From: Methylobacillus caricis
GTDB taxonomy: Bacteria > Pseudomonadota > Gammaproteobacteria > Burkholderiales > Methylophilaceae
Assembly: GCF_020532705.1 (NCBI RefSeq)
Contig: NZ_JAJAVD010000001.1
Location: 1,612,001 to 1,676,000, forward strand
DNA: 64,000 bases
Direction: 5' to 3'
Positions within the stretch are counted from its first letter, which is position 1; each line of letters begins with the position of its first letter. A program made the position numbers and the translations under genes. The notes beneath the pieces were generated by a model, which was not told where the DNA came from, did no database searches, and saw only the letters and a list, made by a program, of their open reading frames with translations. This document shows, in pieces, positions 30,165 to 38,292 of the stretch.

Positions 30165-32405
30165 ATGAAATTTCGCTTTCCAGTCGTCATCATTGACGAA
30201 GATTTCCGTTCAGAAAACTCTTCCGGGCTTGGTATCCGCGTACTGGCGAAGGCCATAGAGGATGAGGGCTTTGAAGTATTGGGCGTCACCAGCTACGGCG
30301 ACCTGACATCTTTTGCCCAGCAGCAGAGCCGCGCCTCCGCTTTTATCTTGTCGATTGATGACGAAGAATTCATCGAGGAATCACCTGAAGCCCTGGAGAA
30401 TCTGCGCAAGTTCGTTGATGAAATCCGCTTCCGCAACGAGGAAATTCCCATCTTCCTGCATGGCGAAACGAGGACCTCGCGCCATATTCCCAACGAGATA
30501 CTGCGAGAACTCAACGGCTTCATCCATATGTTCGAGGATACCCCGGAATTCGTCGCGCGCTACATCGTGCGCGAGGCCCGTACCTATCTGGACAGCCTGC
30601 CACCGCCCTTCTTCCGCGCCCTGACACATTATGCCGCGGACGGCTCCTACTCCTGGCACTGCCCTGGGCACTCCGGCGGGGTTGCCTTCCTCAAGTCGCC
30701 AGTCGGCCAGATGTTCCACCAGTTCTTCGGCGAGAACATGCTGCGCGCCGATGTCTGCAATGCAGTGGACGAACTGGGGCAACTGCTGGACCACACCGGC
30801 CCAGTGGCGGCTTCCGAGCGCAATGCCGCACGCATCTTCAATTGTGACCACCTCTACTTCGTCACCAATGGCACGTCCACCTCCAACAAGATCGTCTGGA
30901 ACTCCACGGTAGCGCCGGGTGATGTGGTGATTGTGGACCGCAACTGCCACAAGTCAGTATTGCATTCCATCATCATGACTGGTGCAATCCCGATCTTCCT
31001 GATGCCGACCCGCAACCATTTCGGCATCATCGGCCCCATCCCGAAAGAAGAGTTTTCCTGGGAAAATATCCAGAAAAAGCTGGAAGCAAACCCTTTCATC
31101 GGCGACAAGACAGTCAAGCCGCGCGTGCTGACCATCACTCAATCCACCTACGACGGCGTGCTCTACAACGTCGAGGAAATCAAGGAAATGCTGGATGGCA
31201 AGATCGATACGCTGCATTTTGACGAAGCCTGGCTGCCACATGCCACTTTCCATGACTTCTATGGCGACTACCATGCCATTGGCGCAGACCGTCCACGCTG
31301 CAAGGAGTCCATGATATTTTCCACCCAATCTACGCACAAGCTGCTGGCTGGTTTGAGTCAGGCTTCGCAAATCCTGGTGCAGGATGCCCAGGATATACAA
31401 CTGGATCGCGACCTCTTCAACGAGGCTTACCTGATGCACACCTCCACCAGTCCGCAATATTCCATCATTGCCAGTTGCGATGTCGCCGCGGCCATGATGG
31501 AAGCCCCAGGCGGGACAGCCCTGGTGGAAGAATCCATCATGGAAGCGCTGGATTTCCGCCGTGCCATGCGCAAGGTGGACGAGGAATGGGGCAGCGACTG
31601 GTGGTTCAAGGTCTGGGGACCGGATGACCTGTCCGAGGAAGGCATTGAAGAGCGCGCTGCCTGGATGCTGAAAGCTGGCGAACGCTGGCATGGCTTTGGC
31701 AATCTCGCCGAAGGCTTCAACATGCTGGACCCGATCAAGGCCACCATCATCACGCCCGGACTGGACGTGGATGGCGCATTCTCCGATGAGATTGGCATTC
31801 CTGCCGCCATCGTCACCAAGTACCTGGCCGAGCATGGCGTGATTGTGGAGAAAACCGGCCTTTATTCCTTCTTTATCATGTTCACCATCGGCATTACCAA
31901 AGGCCGCTGGAACACCATGGTGACAGCATTGCAGCAATTCAAGGACGATTACGACAAGAACCAGCCGCTATGGAAAGTGTTGCCTGAGTTTGTTGCCAAG
32001 CATCCGCGCTATGAGCGCATAGGCCTGAAAGAGCTTTGCAAGCAGATTCACGAGATATACACGGCCAATGACGTTGCCCGCCTGACTACGGAAATGTATT
32101 TATCCAATATGGTGCCGGCCATGAAGCCTACCGACGCCTTTGCCAAGGTAGCGCATCGCAAGATAGACCGTGTACTGATTGATGAGCTGGAAGGCAGGAT
32201 TACCGCAGTGCTGCTGACTCCATACCCGCCAGGCATTCCCTTGCTGATTCCGGGGGAACGCTTCAACCAGGTGATCATCAATTATCTGAAATTTGCACGG
32301 GAGTTCAACGAGCGCTTCCCTGGCTTTGAGACAGATGTCCATGGATTGGTCAAGGAAATCGTGGATGGCAAGGCAAACTATTATGTAGACTGCGTCGCCA
32401 ACTAA
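30165..32405 (+). CDS. PLP-dependent Orn/Lys/Arg decarboxylase
   Basis: This 746-residue enzyme has the three parts of the large bacterial decarboxylases: an N-terminal wing domain with DEDFRSENSSGLGIRV (residues 11-26), a PLP aminotransferase-like core with TNGTSTSNK (about 233-241), HFDEAWLPH (about 349-357) and the PLP lysine in STQSTHKLLAG (about 386-396), and a C-terminal domain with LTPYPPGIPLL. Decarboxylation of arginine, lysine or ornithine gives a polyamine precursor and consumes a proton. I cannot fix the substrate; arginine is often assigned in related bacteria. It has an AGGAGG ribosome site. Confidence 0.88.
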   Translation: MKFRFPVVIIDEDFRSENSSGLGIRVLAKAIEDEGFEVLGVTSYGDLTSFAQQQSRASAFILSIDDEEFIEESPEALENLRKFVDEIRFRNEEIPIFLHGETRTSRHIPNEILRELNGFIHMFEDTPEFVARYIVREARTYLDSLPPPFFRALTHYAADGSYSWHCPGHSGGVAFLKSPVGQMFHQFFGENMLRADVCNAVDELGQLLDHTGPVAASERNAARIFNCDHLYFVTNGTSTSNKIVWNSTVAPGDVVIVDRNCHKSVLHSIIMTGAIPIFLMPTRNHFGIIGPIPKEEFSWENIQKKLEANPFIGDKTVKPRVLTITQSTYDGVLYNVEEIKEMLDGKIDTLHFDEAWLPHATFHDFYGDYHAIGADRPRCKESMIFSTQSTHKLLAGLSQASQILVQDAQDIQLDRDLFNEAYLMHTSTSPQYSIIASCDVAAAMMEAPGGTALVEESIMEALDFRRAMRKVDEEWGSDWWFKVWGPDDLSEEGIEERAAWMLKAGERWHGFGNLAEGFNMLDPIKATIITPGLDVDGAFSDEIGIPAAIVTKYLAEHGVIVEKTGLYSFFIMFTIGITKGRWNTMVTALQQFKDDYDKNQPLWKVLPEFVAKHPRYERIGLKELCKQIHEIYTANDVARLTTEMYLSNMVPAMKPTDAFAKVAHRKIDRVLIDELEGRITAVLLTPYPPGIPLLIPGERFNQVIINYLKFAREFNERFPGFETDVHGLVKEIVDGKANYYVDCVAN

Positions 32406-32424
32406 CTTAAGCCATCATTCAATC

Positions 32425-32464
32425 AGGACCTCGCTGATCATGTATCTCGAGGTCCTTGTTCTTT
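32425..32464 (+). terminator. Terminator after the decarboxylase gene
   Basis: AGGACCTCG pairs with CGAGGTCCT across a 14-base loop, with a T-rich tail (TGTTCTTT). It separates the gene from convergent folA. Confidence 0.8.
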
Positions 32465-32466
32465 AA

Positions 32467-32952
32467 TCATGCTTGACGTTGATAGGTAATATAACTGAAT
32501 GGCAGGCCCTTGGCACTGATGTGTTGCTCGCGTGCTACTTCCCGCCAGTCCTCCAGATCAAATTCCGGCAGAAAGGCATCCCCTTCAAAAACGGCATCAA
32601 TCTCTGTGATATAAAGCCTGTTTGCGAGCTGCAAGCCTTCACGATATAACTCAGCGCCGCCAATCAGGAAAACCTCGTTATCATCCCGTGCCAATTCAAC
32701 AGCTTCCTGCAAGGAATGGGCTATCAACGCGCCTGGCACCTGATAATCACGGTTACGTGTCACAATTACCGTAGTACGCTCGGGCAGCAGCCTATTCAGG
32801 GAATCATAAGTCTTGCGTCCCATGATGATGTGGTGGCCCGTAGTCAATGCACGGAATCGCTTCAGATCCTCGGGCAAATGCCAGGGTAATGTATTGTTCA
32901 ACCCAATCACCCGCTGCTGGGCAACTGCGACAATAAGAGAAAGATTAGCCAT
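32467..32952 (-). CDS. folA: Dihydrofolate reductase
   Basis: The ATG at 32952 (MANLSLIVAVA) gives 161 residues, the usual length; a TTG 33 bases upstream is unnecessary. The N-terminal LIVAVAQQRVIGLNNTLPWHLPEDL block contains the NADPH and substrate site, with Glu in PED as catalytic acid; GRKTYDSL and FLIGGAELY follow. It regenerates tetrahydrofolate for thymidylate synthesis, which is also encoded in this window at 40307. Confidence 0.96.
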   Translation of the reverse strand: MANLSLIVAVAQQRVIGLNNTLPWHLPEDLKRFRALTTGHHIIMGRKTYDSLNRLLPERTTVIVTRNRDYQVPGALIAHSLQEAVELARDDNEVFLIGGAELYREGLQLANRLYITEIDAVFEGDAFLPEFDLEDWREVAREQHISAKGLPFSYITYQRQA

Positions 32953-33070
32953 GTTCCCATTATACGTGGAGTTTTTGTCTATCAACTTTGTAAGACAATC
33001 ACCGCTCCCGATAAATTTACAGATGGGTTAACATAAAATTGTTCTCATTGAACAATACTGGATAACAAGT

Positions 33071-34507
33071 TTGCAGATCGCCTACCCCAAATCATTCCTG
33101 AAACTTTTACTGATCGGCTTTGCGCTGGCCATGTTGCCGCTGCTTTTTGCCTTTGGTAATGCAGCACTCTATCTGGACAGGTTGGCGACACAGAGCCGCG
33201 ATACGGTCACGCAGGCAGTGCAGGCAACACGGGCCAGCCGTGCCCTGGTTGAACAGATTACCTTCATGGAGCGCAGTGCACGCCAATACTTGGTACTGGA
33301 GGACCAACTGCTGCTGGATAACTACGAACGTGCCCATGACAAATTTATTGACTCATTGCAAGATCTGCACCTGCTACCACTGACAAGCAAACAGAAAAGC
33401 TCACTGCACCAGCTAGCGCAGCAAGAAGTGGCGCTCTATCAAGACGTGATGCAGCATCCGACCCAGGCCATATCGGCTGACAATATTGTGGGGAAGTTTA
33501 CCGAACTTACCAGCAAAGCCCAGAATATTCTCGATGAAAACAACAGGCAGATTGACCGTGAGTCCGCCATCCTTGCGGAAACGGCGGAACGTACCCAGCA
33601 AATCATGTTATGGCAGACCCTTACCCTGATTCCTGTTGCCCTGTTGGTTGCCATCATCATTACGTTCCTAGTGGCACAACCTATACGCCGTATGGATGCC
33701 GCCATCCGCAAGCTGGGAGAAGGCGATTATCAGGAGCCTATCAGCATTGATGGCCCAGGCGACCTGCGCAGCCTGGGCGAACGGCTGGATTGGCTGCGCG
33801 CACAGCTTAATGAACTGGATCAGCAGAAACAGCGCTTCTTGCGCAATGTCTCGCATGAGCTGAAAACCCCGCTCACTGCCATTCGTGAAGGGAGCGAATT
33901 GCTCAGCGATGAGGTTGGCGGCGCCCTTACCCCACAACAGCGCGAAATTGCAGGCATATTGCGTGAAAGCAGCCTGCGCTTGCAAAAAATGATTGAGAAC
34001 CTGCTGAGCTATACCGCTGTCCAGTTTCATGCGCCACAATTGAAGATTGAACAGATTGCGTTAACCAAGCTGACAGAAGAGATCCTTGGCGACTACTCGC
34101 TGACTATTTCAAGCAAGCACATCAACATTCAACGCGACTTTTTCCCTACCGACATCATGGGTGACCGGGAGAAAGTTCACTCGGTCATTGACAACCTGGT
34201 CTCCAATGCGATCAAGTACAGCCCCCAATCCAGCAATATCCGCATCAGCATCACACAGCAGTCGGGCCATGCCATTATTGAAGTACATGACGGCGGCCCC
34301 GGCGTCATGTCCGCAGACAAGGCGAAGCTGTTCGACCCCTTCTATCGTGGCGACAGCGTATATGAAAGCCTGGTCAGCGGCAGCGGCCTTGGGCTTTCTA
34401 TTGCCAAGGAATATGTTGATGCCCACGGCGGCGAAATTATCTTATTGCCCTCAGAACGCGGGGCACATTTCCGCGTTTCATTGCCATTGAAAGCCGTAAA
34501 ATCATGA
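33071..34507 (+). CDS. glrK: Sensor histidine kinase, GlrK/QseE family
   Basis: The 478-residue protein has a signal anchor (about residues 9-32), a periplasmic helical sensor (about 33-175), a second membrane segment (about 178-200), a HAMP linker (about 200-250), the phosphoacceptor motif VSHELKTPLTA (His near residue 261) and an ATPase domain with DNLVSNAIKYS, DGGPGV and GSGLGLSIAKEY. It starts with TTG; the only in-frame ATG upstream runs into a stop two codons later. Gene order kinase, lipoprotein, sigma-54 activator matches glrK-qseG-glrR. Each pair overlaps by four bases, so the three are translated together. Confidence 0.9.
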   Translation: MQIAYPKSFLKLLLIGFALAMLPLLFAFGNAALYLDRLATQSRDTVTQAVQATRASRALVEQITFMERSARQYLVLEDQLLLDNYERAHDKFIDSLQDLHLLPLTSKQKSSLHQLAQQEVALYQDVMQHPTQAISADNIVGKFTELTSKAQNILDENNRQIDRESAILAETAERTQQIMLWQTLTLIPVALLVAIIITFLVAQPIRRMDAAIRKLGEGDYQEPISIDGPGDLRSLGERLDWLRAQLNELDQQKQRFLRNVSHELKTPLTAIREGSELLSDEVGGALTPQQREIAGILRESSLRLQKMIENLLSYTAVQFHAPQLKIEQIALTKLTEEILGDYSLTISSKHINIQRDFFPTDIMGDREKVHSVIDNLVSNAIKYSPQSSNIRISITQQSGHAIIEVHDGGPGVMSADKAKLFDPFYRGDSVYESLVSGSGLGLSIAKEYVDAHGGEIILLPSERGAHFRVSLPLKAVKS

Positions 34508-35094
34508 AATTGCATTATTCACTCCCCCCATTATTACTTGGTGTGCTAGTCACGGCATGTGCGCATACAACACCCGCTCCTTCAGGAAGCAGCGCCGATA
34601 CAGCAAAATCAAATAGCACCCCCCTGCATCCATCTCCCCCCTCTATCAGTACAAGTGTACATAACCCGTCACTATTGGAATTTGCCTCTGATTTTTCAGA
34701 AATGAACGCAGAAGCGCAAAAAAAAGAATTAATACAAATTCAGGAAAAAATCAGCGCCCATCACGATGAACTGCATCAAAAAGTCAGGGCTGCCATGATC
34801 TATTCGATTCCCGGCAGCCGTTTGCGCGATTCAAGCAAGGCACAACCCTTGCTTGATGAGTTGGCGCGCGAAAAACGGCTGACTTCCGAAGAGAAAATAA
34901 TCACCGCTATTCTCAAGGAATATGCAATAGAAGCCAATAAACTTAGCCAGCGCATCCGCGATGAACAAAGACGCGCAGATGATGCCCAGCAAAAGGCAGA
35001 TGCCTTGCAGCAAAAGCTGGATGAGCTGAAAAAAATTGAGAGGACCATGATGCAGAAATCACTAAAAGACTCTAGTCGAGGAAGCAGTAAATGA
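34504..35094 (+). CDS. qseG: QseG-like outer membrane lipoprotein of the Glr system
   Basis: This 196-residue protein begins with a lipoprotein signal (VTAC, lipid Cys at residue 19). A low-complexity Ser/Pro segment precedes long helices (about residues 60-190) with many Gln, Lys and Glu that read as coiled coil (QQKADALQQKLDELKKIE). In enteric bacteria QseG is needed for activity of the GlrK kinase. Identity here rests mainly on position between glrK and glrR, size and lipoprotein plus coiled-coil form. It overlaps both neighbours with ATGA junctions. Confidence 0.78.
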   Translation: MKLHYSLPPLLLGVLVTACAHTTPAPSGSSADTAKSNSTPLHPSPPSISTSVHNPSLLEFASDFSEMNAEAQKKELIQIQEKISAHHDELHQKVRAAMIYSIPGSRLRDSSKAQPLLDELAREKRLTSEEKIITAILKEYAIEANKLSQRIRDEQRRADDAQQKADALQQKLDELKKIERTMMQKSLKDSSRGSSK

Positions 35095-36461
35095 CTGAAG
35101 TTACAAAGAAAATCCTTACTGTCGATGATGACCCCGACATATTGAAATTAATGGGCATGAGACTGAAGGCAGCAGGGTACCAGGTAATGACAGCCACCAA
35201 TGCAGAAGAAGCCTTGTCGCAAATTGCCATCAGTCGTCCCAACCTGGTCATTACCGATTTACGCATGCCAGGGATGGATGGCCTGGCACTGTTTGATGTC
35301 ATCCACAAGTCCGACCCATCATTGCCAGTGATCATGGTCACCGCCCATGGCTCAATCCCCGAAGCCGTCGATGCCACTCAACGCGGTGTATTTGGCTTTC
35401 TCACCAAGCCGTTTGATAGCAAATCCCTGTTACAACAAGTGGAAGCCGCTCTGCGCGTTGGTACTGGCGCTTTGCCCCACACAAATACTGATGATGACCA
35501 TGAATGGCGCAAAGCGATCATCACTCGCAGCCCGCAGATGGAAAACCTGCTGGGACAAGCAAAACTCATGGCAATCTCTGATGCCAGCGTATTCATTCAA
35601 GGGGAAAGCGGTACGGGTAAGGAGTTACTGGCCCGTGCCATACACCAGGCCAGTCCGCGCAACCAGCAACCGTTTATTGCCATCAATTGCGGGGCCATCC
35701 CCGAGGCCCTGCTGGAATCTGAACTGTTTGGCCATAGCAAGGGCGCATTTACCGGCGCAGTACGGGACCATAAAGGCTTATTCCAGACCGCGAATGGCGG
35801 TACGCTTTTCCTGGATGAAATCGGCGACATGCCCTTGCCGCTGCAGGTAAAACTGCTGAGAGCATTGCAAGAGCGTGCCATTCGACCAGTGGGCTCAAAC
35901 GCCAGTATTAATATCGATGTCCGCGTGATTTCTGCCACCCATCGCAATCTGGCCGAGGAAATGAAAGCCGGGCGCTTCCGTGAAGATCTCTATTATCGTA
36001 TCAATGTAGTAGGACTTGATATTCCAGCACTAGCTGCACGCCGTGAGGATATTTCCTTGCTCGCCAACAACTTCCTGAATGAACTGACAACCAAATACAG
36101 GAAAAAACTAAATGGCTTCGCACCCGAAGCGCTGGAATTGCTCATTGCAGCACCCTGGCCAGGCAACGTACGGCAATTGCAAAATATTGTGGAGCAAACA
36201 GTAGTCCTGTCCACTACTCCGCTCATCCCGGCTACCCTTGTACAAAAAGCGCTGCAAGAAGATATAGGCGGGATCGTACCATTTGAGGTTGCCCGCAAGA
36301 ACTTTGAACGGGACTATCTGGTGAAACTATTGAAAGCCACCAATGGCGGGGTGACACAAGCAGCCAGGCTAGCCCAGCGCAACAGGACGGAATTCTATAA
36401 ACTCTTGCAACGCCACCAGCTTACGCCTGCATTGTTCAAGAACGACAGCAACCCAGGCTAA
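35091..36461 (+). CDS. glrR: Sigma-54 activator response regulator, GlrR/QseF family
   Basis: The 456-residue protein has a receiver domain (about residues 8-122; DDD at 13-15, phosphorylation Asp in ITDLRMPGMDG, Lys in TKPFD), an AAA+ domain (about 145-380) with Walker A GESGTGKE and the sigma-54 contact motif GAFTGA, Walker B FLDEIGDM, and a Fis-type helix-turn-helix at the end (about 405-445). All are intact. It should bind upstream sites and open sigma-54 promoters. Two sites of the expected kind and a sigma-54 promoter lie directly downstream, before the gene at 36693. Confidence 0.93.
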   Translation: MTEVTKKILTVDDDPDILKLMGMRLKAAGYQVMTATNAEEALSQIAISRPNLVITDLRMPGMDGLALFDVIHKSDPSLPVIMVTAHGSIPEAVDATQRGVFGFLTKPFDSKSLLQQVEAALRVGTGALPHTNTDDDHEWRKAIITRSPQMENLLGQAKLMAISDASVFIQGESGTGKELLARAIHQASPRNQQPFIAINCGAIPEALLESELFGHSKGAFTGAVRDHKGLFQTANGGTLFLDEIGDMPLPLQVKLLRALQERAIRPVGSNASINIDVRVISATHRNLAEEMKAGRFREDLYYRINVVGLDIPALAARREDISLLANNFLNELTTKYRKKLNGFAPEALELLIAAPWPGNVRQLQNIVEQTVVLSTTPLIPATLVQKALQEDIGGIVPFEVARKNFERDYLVKLLKATNGGVTQAARLAQRNRTEFYKLLQRHQLTPALFKNDSNPG

Positions 36462-36479
36462 CGTCTCAATTAAGAGACG
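36462..36479. promoter_or_regulatory. GlrR-like upstream activating site 1
   Basis: CGTC-N10-GACG, palindromic, starts right at the end of the glrR stop codon. The form recalls the TGTC-N10-GACA site known for GlrR of enteric bacteria. Its centre lies about 164 bp before the predicted start at 36635. It may double as a weak terminator, since a T-rich stretch follows. Confidence 0.6.
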
Positions 36480-36525
36480 TATATTTTTGTTATTTTTCAA
36501 TAGGTTGCACGGACACCATTCTAAC

Positions 36526-36543
36526 CGTCTCATTTTGGAGACG
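36526..36543. promoter_or_regulatory. GlrR-like upstream activating site 2
   Basis: A second CGTC-N10-GACG, within a 12-bp inverted repeat with one mismatch (36520-36549), is centred about 100 bp before the predicted sigma-54 start site, a normal distance for an enhancer-binding protein. It shares CGTCTC / GAGACG with site 1. Confidence 0.65.
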
Positions 36544-36608
36544 ATTAGAATGAAACCAGATATATTATAAAAATTCTATCTATTTGATTTTTAAATATTT
36601 TTTAAAGT

Positions 36609-36624
36609 TGGCACATTCTTCGCT
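36609..36624 (+). promoter_or_regulatory. Sigma-54 promoter for the 148-residue envelope protein gene
   Basis: TGGCAC-N5-TCGCT matches the -24/-12 consensus TGGCAC-N5-TTGCW with one mismatch, and the essential GG and GC doublets (36610-36611, 36622-36623) keep the required spacing. The start would be near 36635, with a 58-base leader. It is the first promoter-like sequence after the sigma-54 activator gene glrR. Confidence 0.75.
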
Positions 36625-36692
36625 ATATCTGTAGTAATCGCAAAGCTCAGCTTCTGCAAAGTGTGAGTAAAAGATAATCAGTCGGAGAAAAA

Positions 36693-37139
36693 ATGGCTAA
36701 CAATATTAAAAAGACGCACCCGATGGTTCTGGTAGCTGCAACGGCTCTTACCGTATTCAGCCTTCTTGGCAGCGCAGCCATTACCGGCCTAATCCCGACT
36801 GCACACACTTATCGCCCCGATCTGGCACGTGAGCTAATTACTGACCCGAATGCCACTATGGCTATCGGCAGTACGATGAATAGTCATATGAGCTCCAATC
36901 GCCAGTCAAATGACGTTGGTGAAGAAAAATCTTGCCAAGATTGCGGTATAGTGATGTCGATTAGCTCATTTGAAAATGCAATTGACAATGTATATGACGC
37001 CGAGAAAACAGGCGTTTCATATATGGTTAAAGTTAAAATGGTTAACGGTAACTTCAATACCGTTATGCAATACAGCAAACCCCGCTACTCTGTAGGTGAT
37101 CAGGTCAGAATCAGAAGCGGCAAGCTGATCAGCGCTTAA
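36693..37139 (+). CDS. Membrane-anchored envelope protein, zipper-less SlyB/17-kDa-like type
   Basis: This 148-residue protein has one hydrophobic segment (about residues 11-34, MVLVAATALTVFSLLGSAAITG) and an exported remainder. The second half has CQDCGIVMSI and then YMVKVKMVNGNFNTVMQY, SVGDQVRI and a C-terminal strand. That arrangement, CxxCG-V-SI plus a small basic beta domain, is what flanks the glycine-zipper segment in beta-proteobacterial outer membrane 17-kDa/SlyB-like proteins, but the zipper itself is absent here. A clear GGAG ribosome site precedes the ATG. It lies behind a sigma-54 promoter with GlrR-like sites, so it is probably an envelope-stress output of the Glr system. Two tandem terminators follow. 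Confidence 0.75.
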   Translation: MANNIKKTHPMVLVAATALTVFSLLGSAAITGLIPTAHTYRPDLARELITDPNATMAIGSTMNSHMSSNRQSNDVGEEKSCQDCGIVMSISSFENAIDNVYDAEKTGVSYMVKVKMVNGNFNTVMQYSKPRYSVGDQVRIRSGKLISA

Positions 37140-37169
37140 CAACACAAGTTATCTCCAAGCTCCTCATAG

Positions 37170-37207
37170 CAGGCCTTTATCCTCCCCGAGAAGGTCTGTT
37201 TTTTTTA
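37170..37207 (+). terminator. Terminator after the 148-residue protein gene
   Basis: CAGGCCTT pairs with AAGGTCTG (one G-T pair) and is followed by eight or more T. It directly precedes a second hairpin. Confidence 0.8.
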
Positions 37208-37210
37208 CTC

Positions 37211-37247
37211 AAAAAATAAAGCCCTGTCATACAGGGCTTTATTTTTG
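37211..37247. terminator. Strong bidirectional terminator before the YjfB-like gene
   Basis: AAATAAAGCCCTGT pairs with ACAGGGCTTTATTT around a three-base loop, with T-runs on both strands. It can end rightward transcripts and the leftward yjfB-like gene. Confidence 0.92.
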
Positions 37248-37309
37248 TCTTAACTCATATGATCAGCTTACTGCTCATGATGATTGGATGAACGTTTCAT
37301 ATACGGCTT

Positions 37310-37510
37310 TCAAGCCGTGGTATTCACATTCTGGCCTAAATGATCCGGAAGATTGGCCGAGGATGGTATCGAAGGCAAGGCCTGAATTAAGGCCAGGGCA
37401 TTGGAAGAACTGATATCCAGCGCTTTCTTCAATACTGTCATGCCAACCTCCTGCTGTAACTTGGTAGCAGACAATTCAGTCGCCACACTGGCAATTGCAT
37501 TCACATCCAT
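37310..37510 (-). CDS. YjfB-family small protein
   Basis: This 66-residue protein fits the YjfB (putative motility protein, PF14070) family: it opens with MDVNAIASVATELS, continues with KLQQEVGMTVLKKALD and ends after a short ALIQALP segment. The role is not known; family members are common near or away from flagellar genes. A AGGAGTA-type site is read just upstream on the reverse strand. No flagellar gene lies in this window. Confidence 0.72.
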   Translation of the reverse strand: MDVNAIASVATELSATKLQQEVGMTVLKKALDISSSNALALIQALPSIPSSANLPDHLGQNVNTTA

Positions 37511-37608
37511 TGAGGTACTCCTTCATAACACTCTCGGTTTATATTGAATTAACGGCAAGAATGAATACAGATTGAGCATATCCTAAAATTATTACCTGAA
37601 TGACAGGC

Positions 37609-37633
37609 AAAAAAAACGCCCCCGAAGGAGCGC
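37609..37633 (-). terminator. UUCG-loop terminator after the PepSY gene
   Basis: On the reverse strand CGCTCC-TTCG-GGGGCG forms a six-pair stem (one G-T) with a stable UUCG tetraloop and is followed by eight T. It closes the leftward gene ending at 37658. Confidence 0.9.
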
Positions 37634-37657
37634 TGACTGTCCGTCCAGTCGAAACTT

Positions 37658-38185
37658 TTATTCCTTGCCGATTTGGTAGAACTCTTGATGGGCTTCTACA
37701 ATCTTGCCACTAGTAGCATCAACTTCCACTTTGATTTCCTTGCCATCTTTGGTCTTGATATCAAACTCGTAGGAAGCAGAACCGTCCTTTTCGATTTCAT
37801 ATTCAACTTCTATGATTTCACCTGGATAGGCAGCCAGTGCAGTCTTGCGTGCATCAGCTTCATTAACCTTCATCTTGGCCTTGAACAAAGGATGATCAGC
37901 AGAATCAACTTCCTGTTCAATTTCAACTATCTTACCAGTGTTGGCGTCACATTCAATATCCCAGGCAGTACCATCGCTGGATTCAATATCAAACTCATAA
38001 ACCGGGGTTTTATCTTCAAGCTTGAGTTCAACCTTGACCACATCCCCAGACTTGACCTTGAGTGCAGCTTGCATACACTTTTCCAGGCTCACTTTGGTCT
38101 TGGGAAATTCATGATGGTCAGCCAGTGCCAGATTGCTGGCAGCAGCCAGTAGCAAGGCGCTAATGCTCATTGTAATTTTTTTCAT
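37658..38185 (-). CDS. Exported protein with two PepSY domains
   Basis: The 175-residue product has a signal peptide (about residues 1-22, ending ALA before DHHEFP). Two PepSY-type repeats follow, each with a Y-E-F-D-I-x-[ST] strand and a V-D/E-C/V-DA-x-[ST]-G-K-I-V-E end (about residues 32-93 and 105-170). PepSY proteins are periplasmic and are thought to restrain peptidases or help in c-type redox proteins; this one has only the repeats. A GGAGATGGAAA ribosome site precedes the ATG. It appears monocistronic. Confidence 0.85.
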   Translation of the reverse strand: MKKITMSISALLLAAASNLALADHHEFPKTKVSLEKCMQAALKVKSGDVVKVELKLEDKTPVYEFDIESSDGTAWDIECDANTGKIVEIEQEVDSADHPLFKAKMKVNEADARKTALAAYPGEIIEVEYEIEKDGSASYEFDIKTKDGKEIKVEVDATSGKIVEAHQEFYQIGKE

Positions 38186-38292
38186 TTTCCATCTCCATTG
38201 AATTACGAACTGGCTGAATTATATATTGTAATTCACATTTCGGGAAAAAATCCCGACATAATATTCCAAAAAATCCCAAAAATCTCTCAACC

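Noticed and set aside
30954-31937. Reverse 327-codon open frame
   Set aside because: Antisense to the decarboxylase, which has its PLP lysine motif and full length.
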